DNA of 64,000 nucleotides, taken from the NCBI GenBank assembly GCA_023241745.1, contig JALQCY010000003.1, forward strand, positions 62,001-126,000, written 5' to 3'. This document shows positions 1 through 8,654 of the stretch, in pieces. Numbering within the stretch: position 1 is the first letter of the stretch; each line of letters begins with the position of its first letter. This DNA is from Isoptericola peretonis (GTDB taxonomy: Bacteria; Actinomycetota; Actinomycetes; Actinomycetales; Cellulomonadaceae). The notes beneath the pieces are model-generated. The model did not search any database. It saw only the letters and a program-made list of their open reading frames with translations, and was not told where the DNA came from. The translations under genes and the position numbers were made by a program.

Positions 1-346
1 GGACGACGGCGGCCGGGCCGGAACGCCCGACGAGGAACACGACGTCGGCCACCAGCAGGGCGAGCCCCGCCGTCGACGCCACGCCGTGCCCGAGCAGCGG
101 GCGCCAGTACGCGCGGAACGCGCGGAAGACCCCGGTGAACGACCGGCCGTCGCCGTCGGTGCGCCACCCGCGCAAGGTGTGGCCGACGGCGGCGAGCGCA
201 GGGAGCCAGGTCACGACGCCCAGGCACAGGATCGCGAACGCGGCCCCCGCCGCCACCGGGTGGGCGAGCCACTCCAGCCAGCCCAGGAACGTCTGCGACC
301 ACCGGCGCGAGCGGTCCTGCCGCGCGGGCGCCGGGGCGGCCGTCAC
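1..346 (-). CDS. DUF624 (YesL-like) membrane protein, 3' end outside window
   Basis: The first 115 codons are visible, starting at a GTG whose GTGA overlaps the stop of the upstream lyase gene. After a basic N-terminus (RQDRSRRW) there are two hydrophobic segments, one containing AAFAILCLGVVTWLPAL and one near the window edge containing LALLVADVVFLVG. YesL/DUF624 proteins are small membrane proteins that commonly sit in Gram-positive carbohydrate ABC loci next to lyases; their biochemical role is not established. The overlap with two lyase genes makes it part of the same minus-strand operon. The family call rests on the N-terminal half only. Confidence 0.7.
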   Translation of the reverse strand, partial: MTAAPAPARQDRSRRWSQTFLGWLEWLAHPVAAGAAFAILCLGVVTWLPALAAVGHTLRGWRTDGDGRSFTGVFRAFRAYWRPLLGHGVASTAGLALLVADVVFLVGRSGPAAVV

Positions 347-2478
347 GCCCGCACCCCGATCGGGAGGACGGCGGTGACCTCGGTGCCGCCGGCATCCCCG
401 TCGTCGGCGAGCACGATGCGGCCGTCGATCTCGATCCGCGTGGCTCCGACGACGGCGGCCCGGTCGCCCGCCACCAGCACCGCCCGGGCCCGGGCACGCA
501 CACCCCCGGCGTCGATCGTGCCGTCGGGCCCGGCGAGGTACGCACGCTCCCCGCCGCCCAGCTCCACCGCGACCTCCGTCGTGAGCGGGTCTTCGGCGGG
601 GAGGAGGCGGGCCGTCGACGGGGTCGGGCGGAAGGCGTCGAACGGCTCGACGACGGTGACGGCCAGCAGGTCGCGGGACACGGGTGGAGTGACGCGCACG
701 GTGTGCAGGCGTCGCGTCACGACCAGCGACGGGGTGCTCGACGTCGGGTTGGCCTCGACGTCGGTCACCACCTGGTCGGCACGGGCGCCGCCGGCCGCAC
801 GGGTGGTGAGCCAGGCGCCCGCCCGGCCGTTCCGCAGCACGCGCCGCACGGCGCCGTCGTCCGCCCCGTCACCGACGCCGTCGTGGGGCACGCCGAGCTC
901 GACCGCCTCCGCGGGGTGGTCGGCGTGCAGCAGCACGGTCCACTCGCGCGGCTCGGCGGCGCGGCCGCGGTCGACCACGACGGTGCGCCCCGACGGCAGC
1001 ACCACCAACGTGCGCTCCAGCGACTCGACGCCCAGCTCCGCCGGGTACATCCGCCCGGTGCGGGCGCGGCCGTGCAGGAACCCGCCCTCGGCGAGCACGT
1101 CGACCATGTCGGCGGTGCGGTCCGGCGGGGCGTCGGCGTAGACGTGGTACCGCCCCTCCCCCGCGAAGCCCTGCCCGTCGACGAGCACGAGGTTGTGGTG
1201 CCCGGCGCGCTTCCGGTTGGAGTAGCCCTCGTCCACGAGCAGCCACGCGCCGCGCGACGCGAGCACGAACGACCCGGCGTCCGGGTGGTGGTGGCCGGCG
1301 CTGAGGGTGTCCCAGCCGCGCTCGGCGTCGAGCCGCCGCGACGTGTCCCACGCCGTGTGCCCGCCACCGGGCGACGACTTGAACGACACGAGCGTGGCGT
1401 CGTCGTCCCACGACGTGCGGTGCACCAGCAGGCCCAGGTCCTCGAACGCGGCCTGCGCGGGGACCGACGTGGCCGGGTCGACCGGCGCCACGGACGCGTC
1501 GTACCAGAGCAGCTCGGCCCACGCCTCCGGCAGGACGCCCGGCCTCACACCGCTCTCGTACGCCTCTCGCCAGAAGAACCGCTCGGCGACGGTGTCGGCC
1601 AGCCACTGCGCCTCGCCGATCCGGTAGCGCGACGCGAGGATCCGGTACAGCGCCACGCTGTGCCCGCTGCGCCGGTCGTGGCAGTCGCCGTGGTCGACGA
1701 TCTCCTCGTAGCCGGGCGCCGCCTGGTGCAGCCGGTAGAAGAACGTGCGGGCCAGGAACCGGCACCGGTCCCACCAGTCCACGCCCTCCGCGTCGTGGAG
1801 CAGGTCGAGGTACGTCGCGAGCCACGGCACGCCGTAGCGCCAGTAGACGACGCCCTCCATGTCGGAGCCGTCGGCGGGCAGCACGTCGACGACGGTGCCC
1901 ATCGCGGCCTTCGCCCGCTCCGTCCAGGCGGGCACGCCGAGCGCGTACCCGACCGTCGCCAGCCCGGTGTGGCAGATCCAGTGGTGGTTCTGCCAGAACG
2001 AGCTGCTCCACCAGGAGCCCTCGTTCGCCACGGCGAAGTCGAACAGGCGCTCGCCCTGCAGCGCGAGCTTGGCGCGCAGCGCCTCCCGCCGCTCCGGCTC
2101 GAGGTCCTCGCCCAGCCACGTGTACGCCAGGGAGAGCCCGTGCAGGATCCAGCCGGCGTCGAGGTCGTGGTCGGGCAGGTGCGCGCGGCCCCAGTGGTCG
2201 AAGGAGACCGCGGCGGAGATCCACCGCCACGCCTCGTCGAGGTAGTGCCGCTGCCCCGTGAGCCGGTACGCGAGCGCGAGGTTGGCCGCCGCCGGGCCGA
2301 GGTACGTGATGCTCGCCAACGGGTGCTCGGCCGGCGGCGTCGTGCGCCGGTACAGGTCGCACTGCTCGGCCAGGCGGCGCCACTGCGGCGCGAGGTCGCC
2401 GTCCAGGCGGGAGCGCAGGTCGGCCAGCCGGGCGTCGTCGAGCAGCAGCATCCGGGTGGGCGCGAACGTCTCGGTCAT
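343..2478 (-). CDS. Heparinase II/III family polysaccharide lyase (711 aa)
   Basis: The N-terminal half is an alpha-helical toroid of the heparinase/DUF4962 type (PLASITYLGPAAANLALAY, then DLDAGWILHGLSLAYTWLG). The C-terminal half carries the heparinase II/III signature HHHPDAGSFVLASRGAWLL near residues 360-380, followed by a beta-rich domain. Such enzymes cleave uronic-acid polysaccharides by beta-elimination. No signal peptide is seen, so it probably acts on imported oligosaccharides in the cytoplasm. The ATG at 2478 forms ATGA with the stop of the upstream lyase, which decides the start. The substrate (heparin-like, alginate-like or other) cannot be read from the sequence. Confidence 0.9.
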   Translation of the reverse strand: MTETFAPTRMLLLDDARLADLRSRLDGDLAPQWRRLAEQCDLYRRTTPPAEHPLASITYLGPAAANLALAYRLTGQRHYLDEAWRWISAAVSFDHWGRAHLPDHDLDAGWILHGLSLAYTWLGEDLEPERREALRAKLALQGERLFDFAVANEGSWWSSSFWQNHHWICHTGLATVGYALGVPAWTERAKAAMGTVVDVLPADGSDMEGVVYWRYGVPWLATYLDLLHDAEGVDWWDRCRFLARTFFYRLHQAAPGYEEIVDHGDCHDRRSGHSVALYRILASRYRIGEAQWLADTVAERFFWREAYESGVRPGVLPEAWAELLWYDASVAPVDPATSVPAQAAFEDLGLLVHRTSWDDDATLVSFKSSPGGGHTAWDTSRRLDAERGWDTLSAGHHHPDAGSFVLASRGAWLLVDEGYSNRKRAGHHNLVLVDGQGFAGEGRYHVYADAPPDRTADMVDVLAEGGFLHGRARTGRMYPAELGVESLERTLVVLPSGRTVVVDRGRAAEPREWTVLLHADHPAEAVELGVPHDGVGDGADDGAVRRVLRNGRAGAWLTTRAAGGARADQVVTDVEANPTSSTPSLVVTRRLHTVRVTPPVSRDLLAVTVVEPFDAFRPTPSTARLLPAEDPLTTEVAVELGGGERAYLAGPDGTIDAGGVRARARAVLVAGDRAAVVGATRIEIDGRIVLADDGDAGGTEVTAVLPIGVRA

Positions 2479-4451
2479 GCCGTCGTCCCCGATCCCGCGG
2501 GTCCGTCCGTCGGCCCGCCGGCCAGCGCGTCCGGGAGCGGGTGCACGTCGACCGCCCCGTCCGCCCGGTGCACGCGCACCTCGGCGGCGGCGAGCTCCAC
2601 GTGCGTCACGTCGGATCCGCCCCCGCGGGCCTGCGCGTCCGCCTGATACACCGACACCCACGTCGCGGACGTCGCGCCCTCGGCGGCCCAGTCGACGTGC
2701 GCGCGCTCGCGCTGCGGGTCGTCCGCCGGGCCGGGGCCGGGGACGACGACGGCGCGCACGGGGACCGCGCCGTCCGGCCCGGCCGCGCGGGCGGCGTGCA
2801 CGCCGTCGAGCGCCTCCGTACCGCGCCAGGCCGTGCGCACGACGTCGCCGTCCGTCCGGACGCCCAGCGGCACGTCCGGCCGGAGCCCGAGCGTGAGCCG
2901 CCGCGGCCGGTCGGCGCGCGCGTGGGCGACGTCGAGGAGGTAGCCGTCGCCGAGGAGGACGTGCCGCACGGCCCGGGCGCCGTCGTACCAGGAGGTGGCG
3001 TCACCGCGGACCTCGACGGTCAGCGACCGCTCGTCCCGCGCCAGGACGCGGCCGGTCGCCTCGGCCGGGTCGGCGTCGTCGACCCGCACCACCGGGTGGG
3101 CGGCCGCCGACGCGTAGCGCGCCCGCCAGGCCGGGTGCCCGTACGGCACTTGGCCGGGGTCCGGCTGCCACGGGGTGCGGCGCCCGAACAGGGCGAGCGC
3201 GAGCTTGTCGTGGTGGCCGTGCCCCGCGCCGTGCGGCCCGTGGTCGAGCACGGCATGGATCCCCGGCCCGCGCAGGACGGCGATCCCCACCTCCTCGTCC
3301 ACGCTCACGGCCGGGCGCGGCGGGCGCGCCACGGCCAGCGGCGGCCCGCCGAACCATCCCGGCGCCATCGCGCGCAGCTCGTCCTCGAGGCCGTCCGCCG
3401 CCTCGTCGTCGCCGTCCCCCGCCGCCGCCTCGGTGCGGGCGTGCGCGGCGACGGCGTCCAGCCCGGCGTCGGCGACGAACCCGTCGGCCAGTGCGGCCAG
3501 CTCCGTCCACTCCAGCGCCAGAGCGGGGCGCACGTACGGACCGTCGTGCACGGATGGCAGCACGCCCCCGTCCGTCGCGAGAGAGGCCAGCACGTCGATC
3601 ATCGCGACGAGCCGGTCGCGGGCCTCCGCGGGCAGGTCCGCGGGGTCGGTGCCGCGCAGGGACAGCAGGTAGGCCCGCACCACGAAGCCGTGGTAGTACG
3701 TGCTGGCCTCCCACTCCCAGCCGCCGGGGGTGCTGGCCGCGAGCGCGTGGGCGAGCTGCCCGTGCTCCCCCGCCAGCCACTCGTCGTCGGCGACCCTGGG
3801 CGCGTCCTGCGACCCGCGCACCAGCGCGGCCGCCCGGCTGCACACCCGGCCCGCGGCGTTGAGCCAGGCCGTGTAGTTCGACGTGAAACGACCGTCGGCG
3901 ACGAGCCGGCCCCGGGCGGCGCGGGCGGCCTCCGCCGTCGCGTCGAGCATCCCGAGCGCCGGGGCCAGGTCGCCCGCCCGGCCCGGGTCGGCCTCCGCGA
4001 GGGACCACACCGCGTGCCCGATCGACACGGCCCAGACGGCGTCCGTGAGCGCCTGGTGGAACAGCCGCCCGCGCAGCATCCAGTCCTGCGCGCGCTCGTG
4101 CTCGCCCCCGCCCGCGACCTCCGCGTAGACGTCGGCGTAGCCCACGAGCAGGGCCACCGCCTCCGCCCGCGACGCCTGGTCCCCCGTGCGGGCCGCGCGG
4201 TGCGCCAGCACCCGGGCCCGTCGCGCCCACGCCTGGTGGCTGAGCACCAGCCAGGCGCCGCGCACGAGCTCGGTGTCGACCGTGCAGCCGTGCGGGCAGC
4301 GCACGCCGCTCGCGGGCGGCACCGGCCCGGGGATCCCCGCATGGGAGAGCTCCGTGCCGTGCGTCGGGCAGACGAAGTCGTGCCACCAGCCGCCGCGCTC
4401 GCGCGGCAGCCCGGGATGCACGGTCGCAGGCACAGGGGCGAGGGAGGTCAT
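2475..4451 (-). CDS. Second heparinase II/III family lyase (658 aa)
   Basis: The N-terminus has a Cys/His cluster (FVCPTHGTELSH ... VRCPHGCTVD) followed by a helical domain. The C-terminal heparinase II/III motif is GHGHHDKLALALFG followed by WQPDPGQVPYGHPAW, the usual position in exo-acting oligo-alginate/heparinoid lyases. No signal peptide is present. It shares little with the neighbouring lyase beyond fold-level motifs, so the two probably cleave different linkages or chain lengths. The ATG at 4451 overlaps the stop of the SDR gene, and the gene overlaps the next lyase downstream, indicating one translationally coupled operon. Confidence 0.9.
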   Translation of the reverse strand: MTSLAPVPATVHPGLPRERGGWWHDFVCPTHGTELSHAGIPGPVPPASGVRCPHGCTVDTELVRGAWLVLSHQAWARRARVLAHRAARTGDQASRAEAVALLVGYADVYAEVAGGGEHERAQDWMLRGRLFHQALTDAVWAVSIGHAVWSLAEADPGRAGDLAPALGMLDATAEAARAARGRLVADGRFTSNYTAWLNAAGRVCSRAAALVRGSQDAPRVADDEWLAGEHGQLAHALAASTPGGWEWEASTYYHGFVVRAYLLSLRGTDPADLPAEARDRLVAMIDVLASLATDGGVLPSVHDGPYVRPALALEWTELAALADGFVADAGLDAVAAHARTEAAAGDGDDEAADGLEDELRAMAPGWFGGPPLAVARPPRPAVSVDEEVGIAVLRGPGIHAVLDHGPHGAGHGHHDKLALALFGRRTPWQPDPGQVPYGHPAWRARYASAAAHPVVRVDDADPAEATGRVLARDERSLTVEVRGDATSWYDGARAVRHVLLGDGYLLDVAHARADRPRRLTLGLRPDVPLGVRTDGDVVRTAWRGTEALDGVHAARAAGPDGAVPVRAVVVPGPGPADDPQRERAHVDWAAEGATSATWVSVYQADAQARGGGSDVTHVELAAAEVRVHRADGAVDVHPLPDALAGGPTDGPAGSGTTA

Positions 4452-5212
4452 CGCGGCCAGGTCCCCCCGTCGATGTCGAGGGTGGTGCCGGTGATGTACG
4501 ACGCCTCGCGCGACGCCAGGTACTGCACCGCCGCCGCGACGTCGTCGACGGTCCCGGCGCGACCGACCGGCGTGCCCGCGACCATCTTCTGCTGCGCCTC
4601 GTCGGTGCTGAACGTGCCGTGGAAGGCCGTGTCGGCGATGTACCCCGGGGCCACCGCGTTGACCGTGACGCCCTGGGGTCCGAGCTCCTTGGCGAGGCCC
4701 TTGACGAAGCCCCGCGCGGCCGCCTTCGCCGCCGCGTACACGACCGACCCCGGCCCGCCGCCGTTGTGCGCCGCCAGCGACGACATCGCGACGATCCGCG
4801 CCCGGTCCGACTCCAGCAGGTGCGGGATCGCGGCCCGGCACGTGCGGAAGGTGGCCCCGAGGTTGACGTCGACGACGGACGCGTAGTGGTCGTCGCTCAT
4901 CTCCGCCACCGGCACGCGGCCGACGAGGTGCCCCGCGTTGCAGACCACGACGTCGAGCCCGCCCAGGAAGGCGACCGCGTCGGCGACGAGCCGGTCGACG
5001 TCCTCGGTCGACGTGACGTCGGCCTGCAGCGCGACGGCCTTGCGACCCAGCGCCTCGATGTCGGCCACGGTCGCCGCGGCCGCGTCGGCCGAGCTGCCGT
5101 AGTGGACCACGACGTCCGCCCCCGCGGCGGCCAGGCCGAGCGCGACGCCGCGCCCGATCCCGTGCCCCGCGCCCGTGACGAGCACCTTCGCGTCCGTCAT
5201 GTCCATCGCCAT
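4448..5212 (-). CDS. Short-chain dehydrogenase/reductase (254 aa)
   Basis: Classical SDR: TGAGHGIGRG cofactor motif near residues 11-20, VVCNAG, the catalytic Ser in IVAMSS, YAAAKAAARG with the Tyr-x3-Lys pair, and a C-terminal TGTTLDIDGG. The length is normal for FabG/KduD-like enzymes. Three in-frame ATGs occur at 5212, 5206 and 5200; 5212 is chosen because AGAGG lies 7 nt before it. Lying between the transporter and two uronate-type lyases, it may reduce an unsaturated uronate or its keto-deoxy product, as KduD or DEH reductases do. That role is inferred from context. Confidence 0.88.
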   Translation of the reverse strand: MAMDMTDAKVLVTGAGHGIGRGVALGLAAAGADVVVHYGSSADAAAATVADIEALGRKAVALQADVTSTEDVDRLVADAVAFLGGLDVVVCNAGHLVGRVPVAEMSDDHYASVVDVNLGATFRTCRAAIPHLLESDRARIVAMSSLAAHNGGGPGSVVYAAAKAAARGFVKGLAKELGPQGVTVNAVAPGYIADTAFHGTFSTDEAQQKMVAGTPVGRAGTVDDVAAAVQYLASREASYITGTTLDIDGGTWPR

Positions 5213-5253
5213 CTGCTGTCCTCTCTGTCCGACGGGCGGCCGTCCGCCGCCCG

Positions 5254-6183
5254 TCACTTGATGCCCGCGTTCGCGAAGCCGCGGACGAAGTACTTCTGGC
5301 CGAGGAGGAAGAGCACCACCATCGGCAGGGTCGCCAGCGTGGTGCCGGCCATGAGGAACGCCCACTGGGTGTCGTTCTCCGTGCGGAACACCGACAGGCC
5401 CACCTGGATCACGCGCATCGAGTCGGTGCGCGTCACGAGCAGCGGCCACAGGAAGTTGTTCCAGGAGCTCTCGAACGTCAGCAGCGCCACGGTGATGAAC
5501 GCCGGCTTGACCAGGGGCGTCATGATGCGCGCCCAGATGCCGAGCTCGCTCACGCCGTCGAGCCGGGCGGCCTCCTCCAGCTCCACCGGCAGGTCGAGGT
5601 AGAACTGCCGGAACAGGAACACCGCGAACGGCGTCACGGCGCCCGGGACGATGAGCGCCCACCAGGTGTCCAGCCAGCCGGTGCCGCCCTGCCCGAGGAT
5701 GTCGTTGCCCCCGAACAGCGGCATGAACCGCACGATGAGGAACTCGGGGATGATCTTCGTGTACGTGGGGATCATCAGCGCCGCGACGAACCCGAGGAAC
5801 ACCAGCTCCGAGCCGCGGAACCGCAGCCGGGCCAGCGCGTAGCCCGCCATCGACGCGACCAGCAGGTTGATGGTCGTGTGGCTCACCGCGATGACCAGGC
5901 TGTTGCGGGCGTAGGTGAGGAACGGCGCCGCGGCGAGCGCGTCGGCGTAGTTGCTCCACGCCCACTCCGTGGGCAGGAACGTGGGCGGGCTCGCCGCGAT
6001 GTCCGCGGGCGTCTTCAGCGACGTCAGCACCATCCACACGAACGGCACCACCATCACGACGGCGATGACGCCCAGGGCCACGTAGAGGGCGGCCCGCCCG
6101 AGCCGGCGGCGGGACGCCGGGGACCGTCCGACGACGTCGAGCGTGGTGCGCGGCGAGGTCGCGGTGAGATCAATGCCGGCCAC
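5254..6183 (-). CDS. Carbohydrate ABC transporter permease, MalG type (309 aa)
   Basis: Six hydrophobic segments are visible, starting with VALGVIAVVMVVPFVWMVL. The EAA loop that contacts the ATPase reads EEAARLDGVSELGIWARIM, as expected for CUT1-family inner-membrane permeases. The GTG start at 6183 overlaps the 3' end of the partner permease by 14 bp, so the two are co-translated. It forms the transmembrane channel with the gene at 6170-7120. No ATPase gene lies in the visible part of the locus; CUT1 systems in actinobacteria often share one MsiK-like ATPase encoded elsewhere. Confidence 0.93.
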   Translation of the reverse strand: MAGIDLTATSPRTTLDVVGRSPASRRRLGRAALYVALGVIAVVMVVPFVWMVLTSLKTPADIAASPPTFLPTEWAWSNYADALAAAPFLTYARNSLVIAVSHTTINLLVASMAGYALARLRFRGSELVFLGFVAALMIPTYTKIIPEFLIVRFMPLFGGNDILGQGGTGWLDTWWALIVPGAVTPFAVFLFRQFYLDLPVELEEAARLDGVSELGIWARIMTPLVKPAFITVALLTFESSWNNFLWPLLVTRTDSMRVIQVGLSVFRTENDTQWAFLMAGTTLATLPMVVLFLLGQKYFVRGFANAGIK

Positions 6184-7120
6184 TGTCGCCTCCGTTGAGC
6201 CGTCGGTTCGCGAGGGTCAGGAGCAGCAGGAAGACGAACAGGATGATCGACTGGGCGCACGCGTAGCCGACGCGGAACTCCCGGAACGCCGACTTGTAGA
6301 TCTCGTACGTCATCATCGTGGTCGTGTTCGCCGGACCGCCGTCCGTGAGGATGTAGATGAGGTCGAACGCCTGGAAGGCGGAGATGACCGAGGTGACGAA
6401 GACGAAGAACGTGGCCGGCTTGAGCAGCGGCAGCGTGATGCTGAAGAACTGCCGCGTCTTCGACGCCCCGTCCACCGACGCGGCCTCGTACACGTCCTTC
6501 GGCAGCGACTGCAGCGCGGCCAGGTAGATGAGCATCTTCAGGCCGATGCCCTGCCAGATGCCGACGGCGATGACCGACGGCATCGCCCACGTCGTCGACG
6601 ACAGCCAGTTCTGCGCGGGGACCCCGAAGAAGCCCAGGACGGCGTTGAGCAGGCCGTTGCGCGGGTCGTAGATCCACAGCCACACGAGCGCGACGGCGAT
6701 CGTCGCCGTCACCTGCGGGATGAAGACGGCGGTGCGGAAGAACGCCCGGGCGCGCAGCTGTGTGTCGAGCATCAGCGCGATGAGCAGCGCGATCCCCATC
6801 GCGACCGGCACGGTGAAGAACGCGTAGACCAGCGTGTTGAGCATGCCCCGGCGGAAAACCGGGTCGGTCAGCGCGTCCAGGTAGTTCTGGATCCCGTTGA
6901 ACCGCGGCTGCGTGAGCACGTCGTAGTTCGTGAACGACAGCACGAAGGCTGCGATCACCGGGATGCCGATCCAGATCAGCGCGTGCAGGAACGCCGGCGC
7001 CACCATGAGCATCCCGGCTCGGCGCCGGGCCGCGCCGGCTCGCCGGCGCCGGGGCGCGGGCGAGCGGGGCGGGGCGGCGGGTGGTGCGCTCACGTCTCGC
7101 GGCGCGGAGACGACGGTCAC
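6170..7120 (-). CDS. Carbohydrate ABC transporter permease, MalF type (316 aa)
   Basis: After a Pro/Arg-rich cytoplasmic N-terminus there are six membrane segments, with the EAA loop YEAASVDGASKTRQFFSI. Conserved CUT1 features include DPRNGLLN and LTDGGPANTT. The GTG start at 7120 is preceded by GAGGGGG with a 5-nt spacer. It is the first permease after the solute-binding protein gene and overlaps the MalG-type permease, giving the standard order binding protein, MalF, MalG. Substrate specificity is inferred only from the downstream lyases. Confidence 0.93.
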   Translation of the reverse strand: MTVVSAPRDVSAPPAAPPRSPAPRRRRAGAARRRAGMLMVAPAFLHALIWIGIPVIAAFVLSFTNYDVLTQPRFNGIQNYLDALTDPVFRRGMLNTLVYAFFTVPVAMGIALLIALMLDTQLRARAFFRTAVFIPQVTATIAVALVWLWIYDPRNGLLNAVLGFFGVPAQNWLSSTTWAMPSVIAVGIWQGIGLKMLIYLAALQSLPKDVYEAASVDGASKTRQFFSITLPLLKPATFFVFVTSVISAFQAFDLIYILTDGGPANTTTMMTYEIYKSAFREFRVGYACAQSIILFVFLLLLTLANRRLNGGDSGRH

Positions 7121-7171
7121 GACGACCCCCTCTTCCTCGGTGTGACGGACACGGTCATGGGACGGGCCGGG

Positions 7172-8455
7172 TCAGAGCCGGCCGATCGCGTCGTTCGCGA
7201 TGCCGGCGAGCTGGTCGATCGCCTGCTGCGCGGTCTGCTGGCCGACGATCGCCGTCTCGAGGGTCGGCTTGATCTTCTCCCGGATCTCCATCCAGGCCGG
7301 GGTGCCGCCCTCGGACCGCGCCTTGCTCAGGTTCTCCAGCGCGAACGCGACCATGGGGTTGCCCTGCACGTACTCGCTGTCCTTGAGGTCCGAGATGGCC
7401 GGGACCGAGCCGCGCTGCTCGCTCGCCACCAGGACGGCGTCGGGCGAGCCCAGGAACTCCACGAGGGCGCGCGCGGCGGCGGGGTTCTTGGAGCTGGCGG
7501 ACTGGGACACCATCGTCCCGCCCTGCAGCATGGCCGGGTTGGTGTTGCCGAGCACGAAGGTGCCGATCTTGTCGACCAGCTCCGGCGACTGCTGCTGCAG
7601 CTGCACGTACAGCGAGTTGTTGGTCATCATGATCGCCGACGTGCCCTGCTGCAGGGTCGTGGGCTGGCCCGCCTCGGTCGAGACGGCGAAGTCGGCCGAG
7701 CCGTCCGCCATCATGTCGAGGAAGATCTGCAACGACGCGACGCCCTCGGGGCTGTCGAACAGCACCTGGCGCCCGTCGGCGGAGAAGAGCTCGCCGGAGT
7801 TGCCGAAGAGGAACGTCTCCCAGCACTGGCGCAGGTCGATGGAGAACGGGTCGAACCCGACGCGCGTGACCTTGCCGCCCTCCTTGACGGTGAGCTGCTT
7901 CGCGACCTCGCGCAGCTCGTCCCAGTTCTGCGGGGTGCCCGTGATGCCGGCTTCCTCGAAGAAGTCCTTGCGGTACGCCACGATGCGCGTGTCCAGCACC
8001 ATCGGGAGGGCGTAGAGCGTGCCGTCGAACCGCGACGGCTCCAGCACCCGCTCCTCGTACGTGTAGCGCGTGGCGAGCGACTCCGGCAGCGGCGCGATCG
8101 CCTTCTTGAACGCGAACGGCGGGATCCAGCCCACTCCGAGCGTGACGACGTCCGGCATGAGACCGCTGGCGAGGCCGGTGGTGATCTTCTCGTTGAGCGA
8201 CCCGTAGTCGGTGTAGTCGACGGTGACGTTGACGTCCGGGTACTTCTCGTTGAACTGCTTGAGCAGGTTGCCCTCGAGCGTCTCCTTGCCCGTGGCCCCT
8301 TCGAAGAGCGCGCAGAGGAAGGTGATGTCGCCCTCCACCGGGCCGGTGGGGTCGGCGGCGGACGAGCCGCTGGGGCTCGTCGTGGCGCAGCCCGCCACGG
8401 CGGCAGCGGTCCCGAGGCCCATGGCCGTGAGGAAGCTGCGACGGCTGAAATCCAT
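7172..8455 (-). CDS. Sugar ABC transporter solute-binding lipoprotein (427 aa)
   Basis: The N-terminus has SRRSFL followed by a hydrophobic stretch and the lipobox VAGC (Cys23), so it is probably exported, possibly by the Tat route, and lipid-anchored. The mature part is a family 1 extracellular solute-binding protein (ITFLCALFEGATGKETLEG, PDVNVTVDYTDYGSLNEKI). The ATG at 8455 is preceded by AAAGGG with a 6-nt spacer. It captures the oligosaccharide for the two permeases downstream. As the first gene of the minus-strand operon, it faces the LacI-type regulator across a 199-bp intergenic region. Confidence 0.92.
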   Translation of the reverse strand: MDFSRRSFLTAMGLGTAAAVAGCATTSPSGSSAADPTGPVEGDITFLCALFEGATGKETLEGNLLKQFNEKYPDVNVTVDYTDYGSLNEKITTGLASGLMPDVVTLGVGWIPPFAFKKAIAPLPESLATRYTYEERVLEPSRFDGTLYALPMVLDTRIVAYRKDFFEEAGITGTPQNWDELREVAKQLTVKEGGKVTRVGFDPFSIDLRQCWETFLFGNSGELFSADGRQVLFDSPEGVASLQIFLDMMADGSADFAVSTEAGQPTTLQQGTSAIMMTNNSLYVQLQQQSPELVDKIGTFVLGNTNPAMLQGGTMVSQSASSKNPAAARALVEFLGSPDAVLVASEQRGSVPAISDLKDSEYVQGNPMVAFALENLSKARSEGGTPAWMEIREKIKPTLETAIVGQQTAQQAIDQLAGIANDAIGRL

Positions 8456-8592
8456 GACAAGCCCTTTCGATCGGCGTTGATCTGGCGAAGGCGTGGGGAG
8501 TCGACCTCGACTCCGGTGTAACGATGCACCGACCATAGGGTCCGATATCGCGGACGTCAAGCACCATCCTGTGCTCTATGATCGATGCCAGA

Positions 8593-8610
8593 CAGTCCAT
8601 CGATGCACTG
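8593..8610. promoter_or_regulatory. Candidate LacI-family operator
   Basis: An 18-bp inverted repeat, CAGTCCATCGATGCACTG, pairs at 8 of 9 positions (8597/8606 is C-C) and has the central CG typical of LacI/GalR operators. It lies between the divergent solute-binding protein gene and lacI-type gene. Two further dyads flank it: GTCCG-N6-CGGAC at 8540-8555 and GTCCGGAC at 8625-8632. Binding by the adjacent regulator is inferred. Confidence 0.55.
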
Positions 8611-8654
8611 GACAGATGGGCTGAGTCCGGACACGGAGGAGGCCGCAGGAGCGC

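Noticed and set aside
703..4886. Very long open frames on the plus strand opposite the two lyase genes (up to about 780 codons)
   Set aside because: They mirror third-position G/C bias of the real genes, are rich in Arg/Pro/Val without domains, and lack start signals. The minus-strand lyases have clear motifs and coupled starts.
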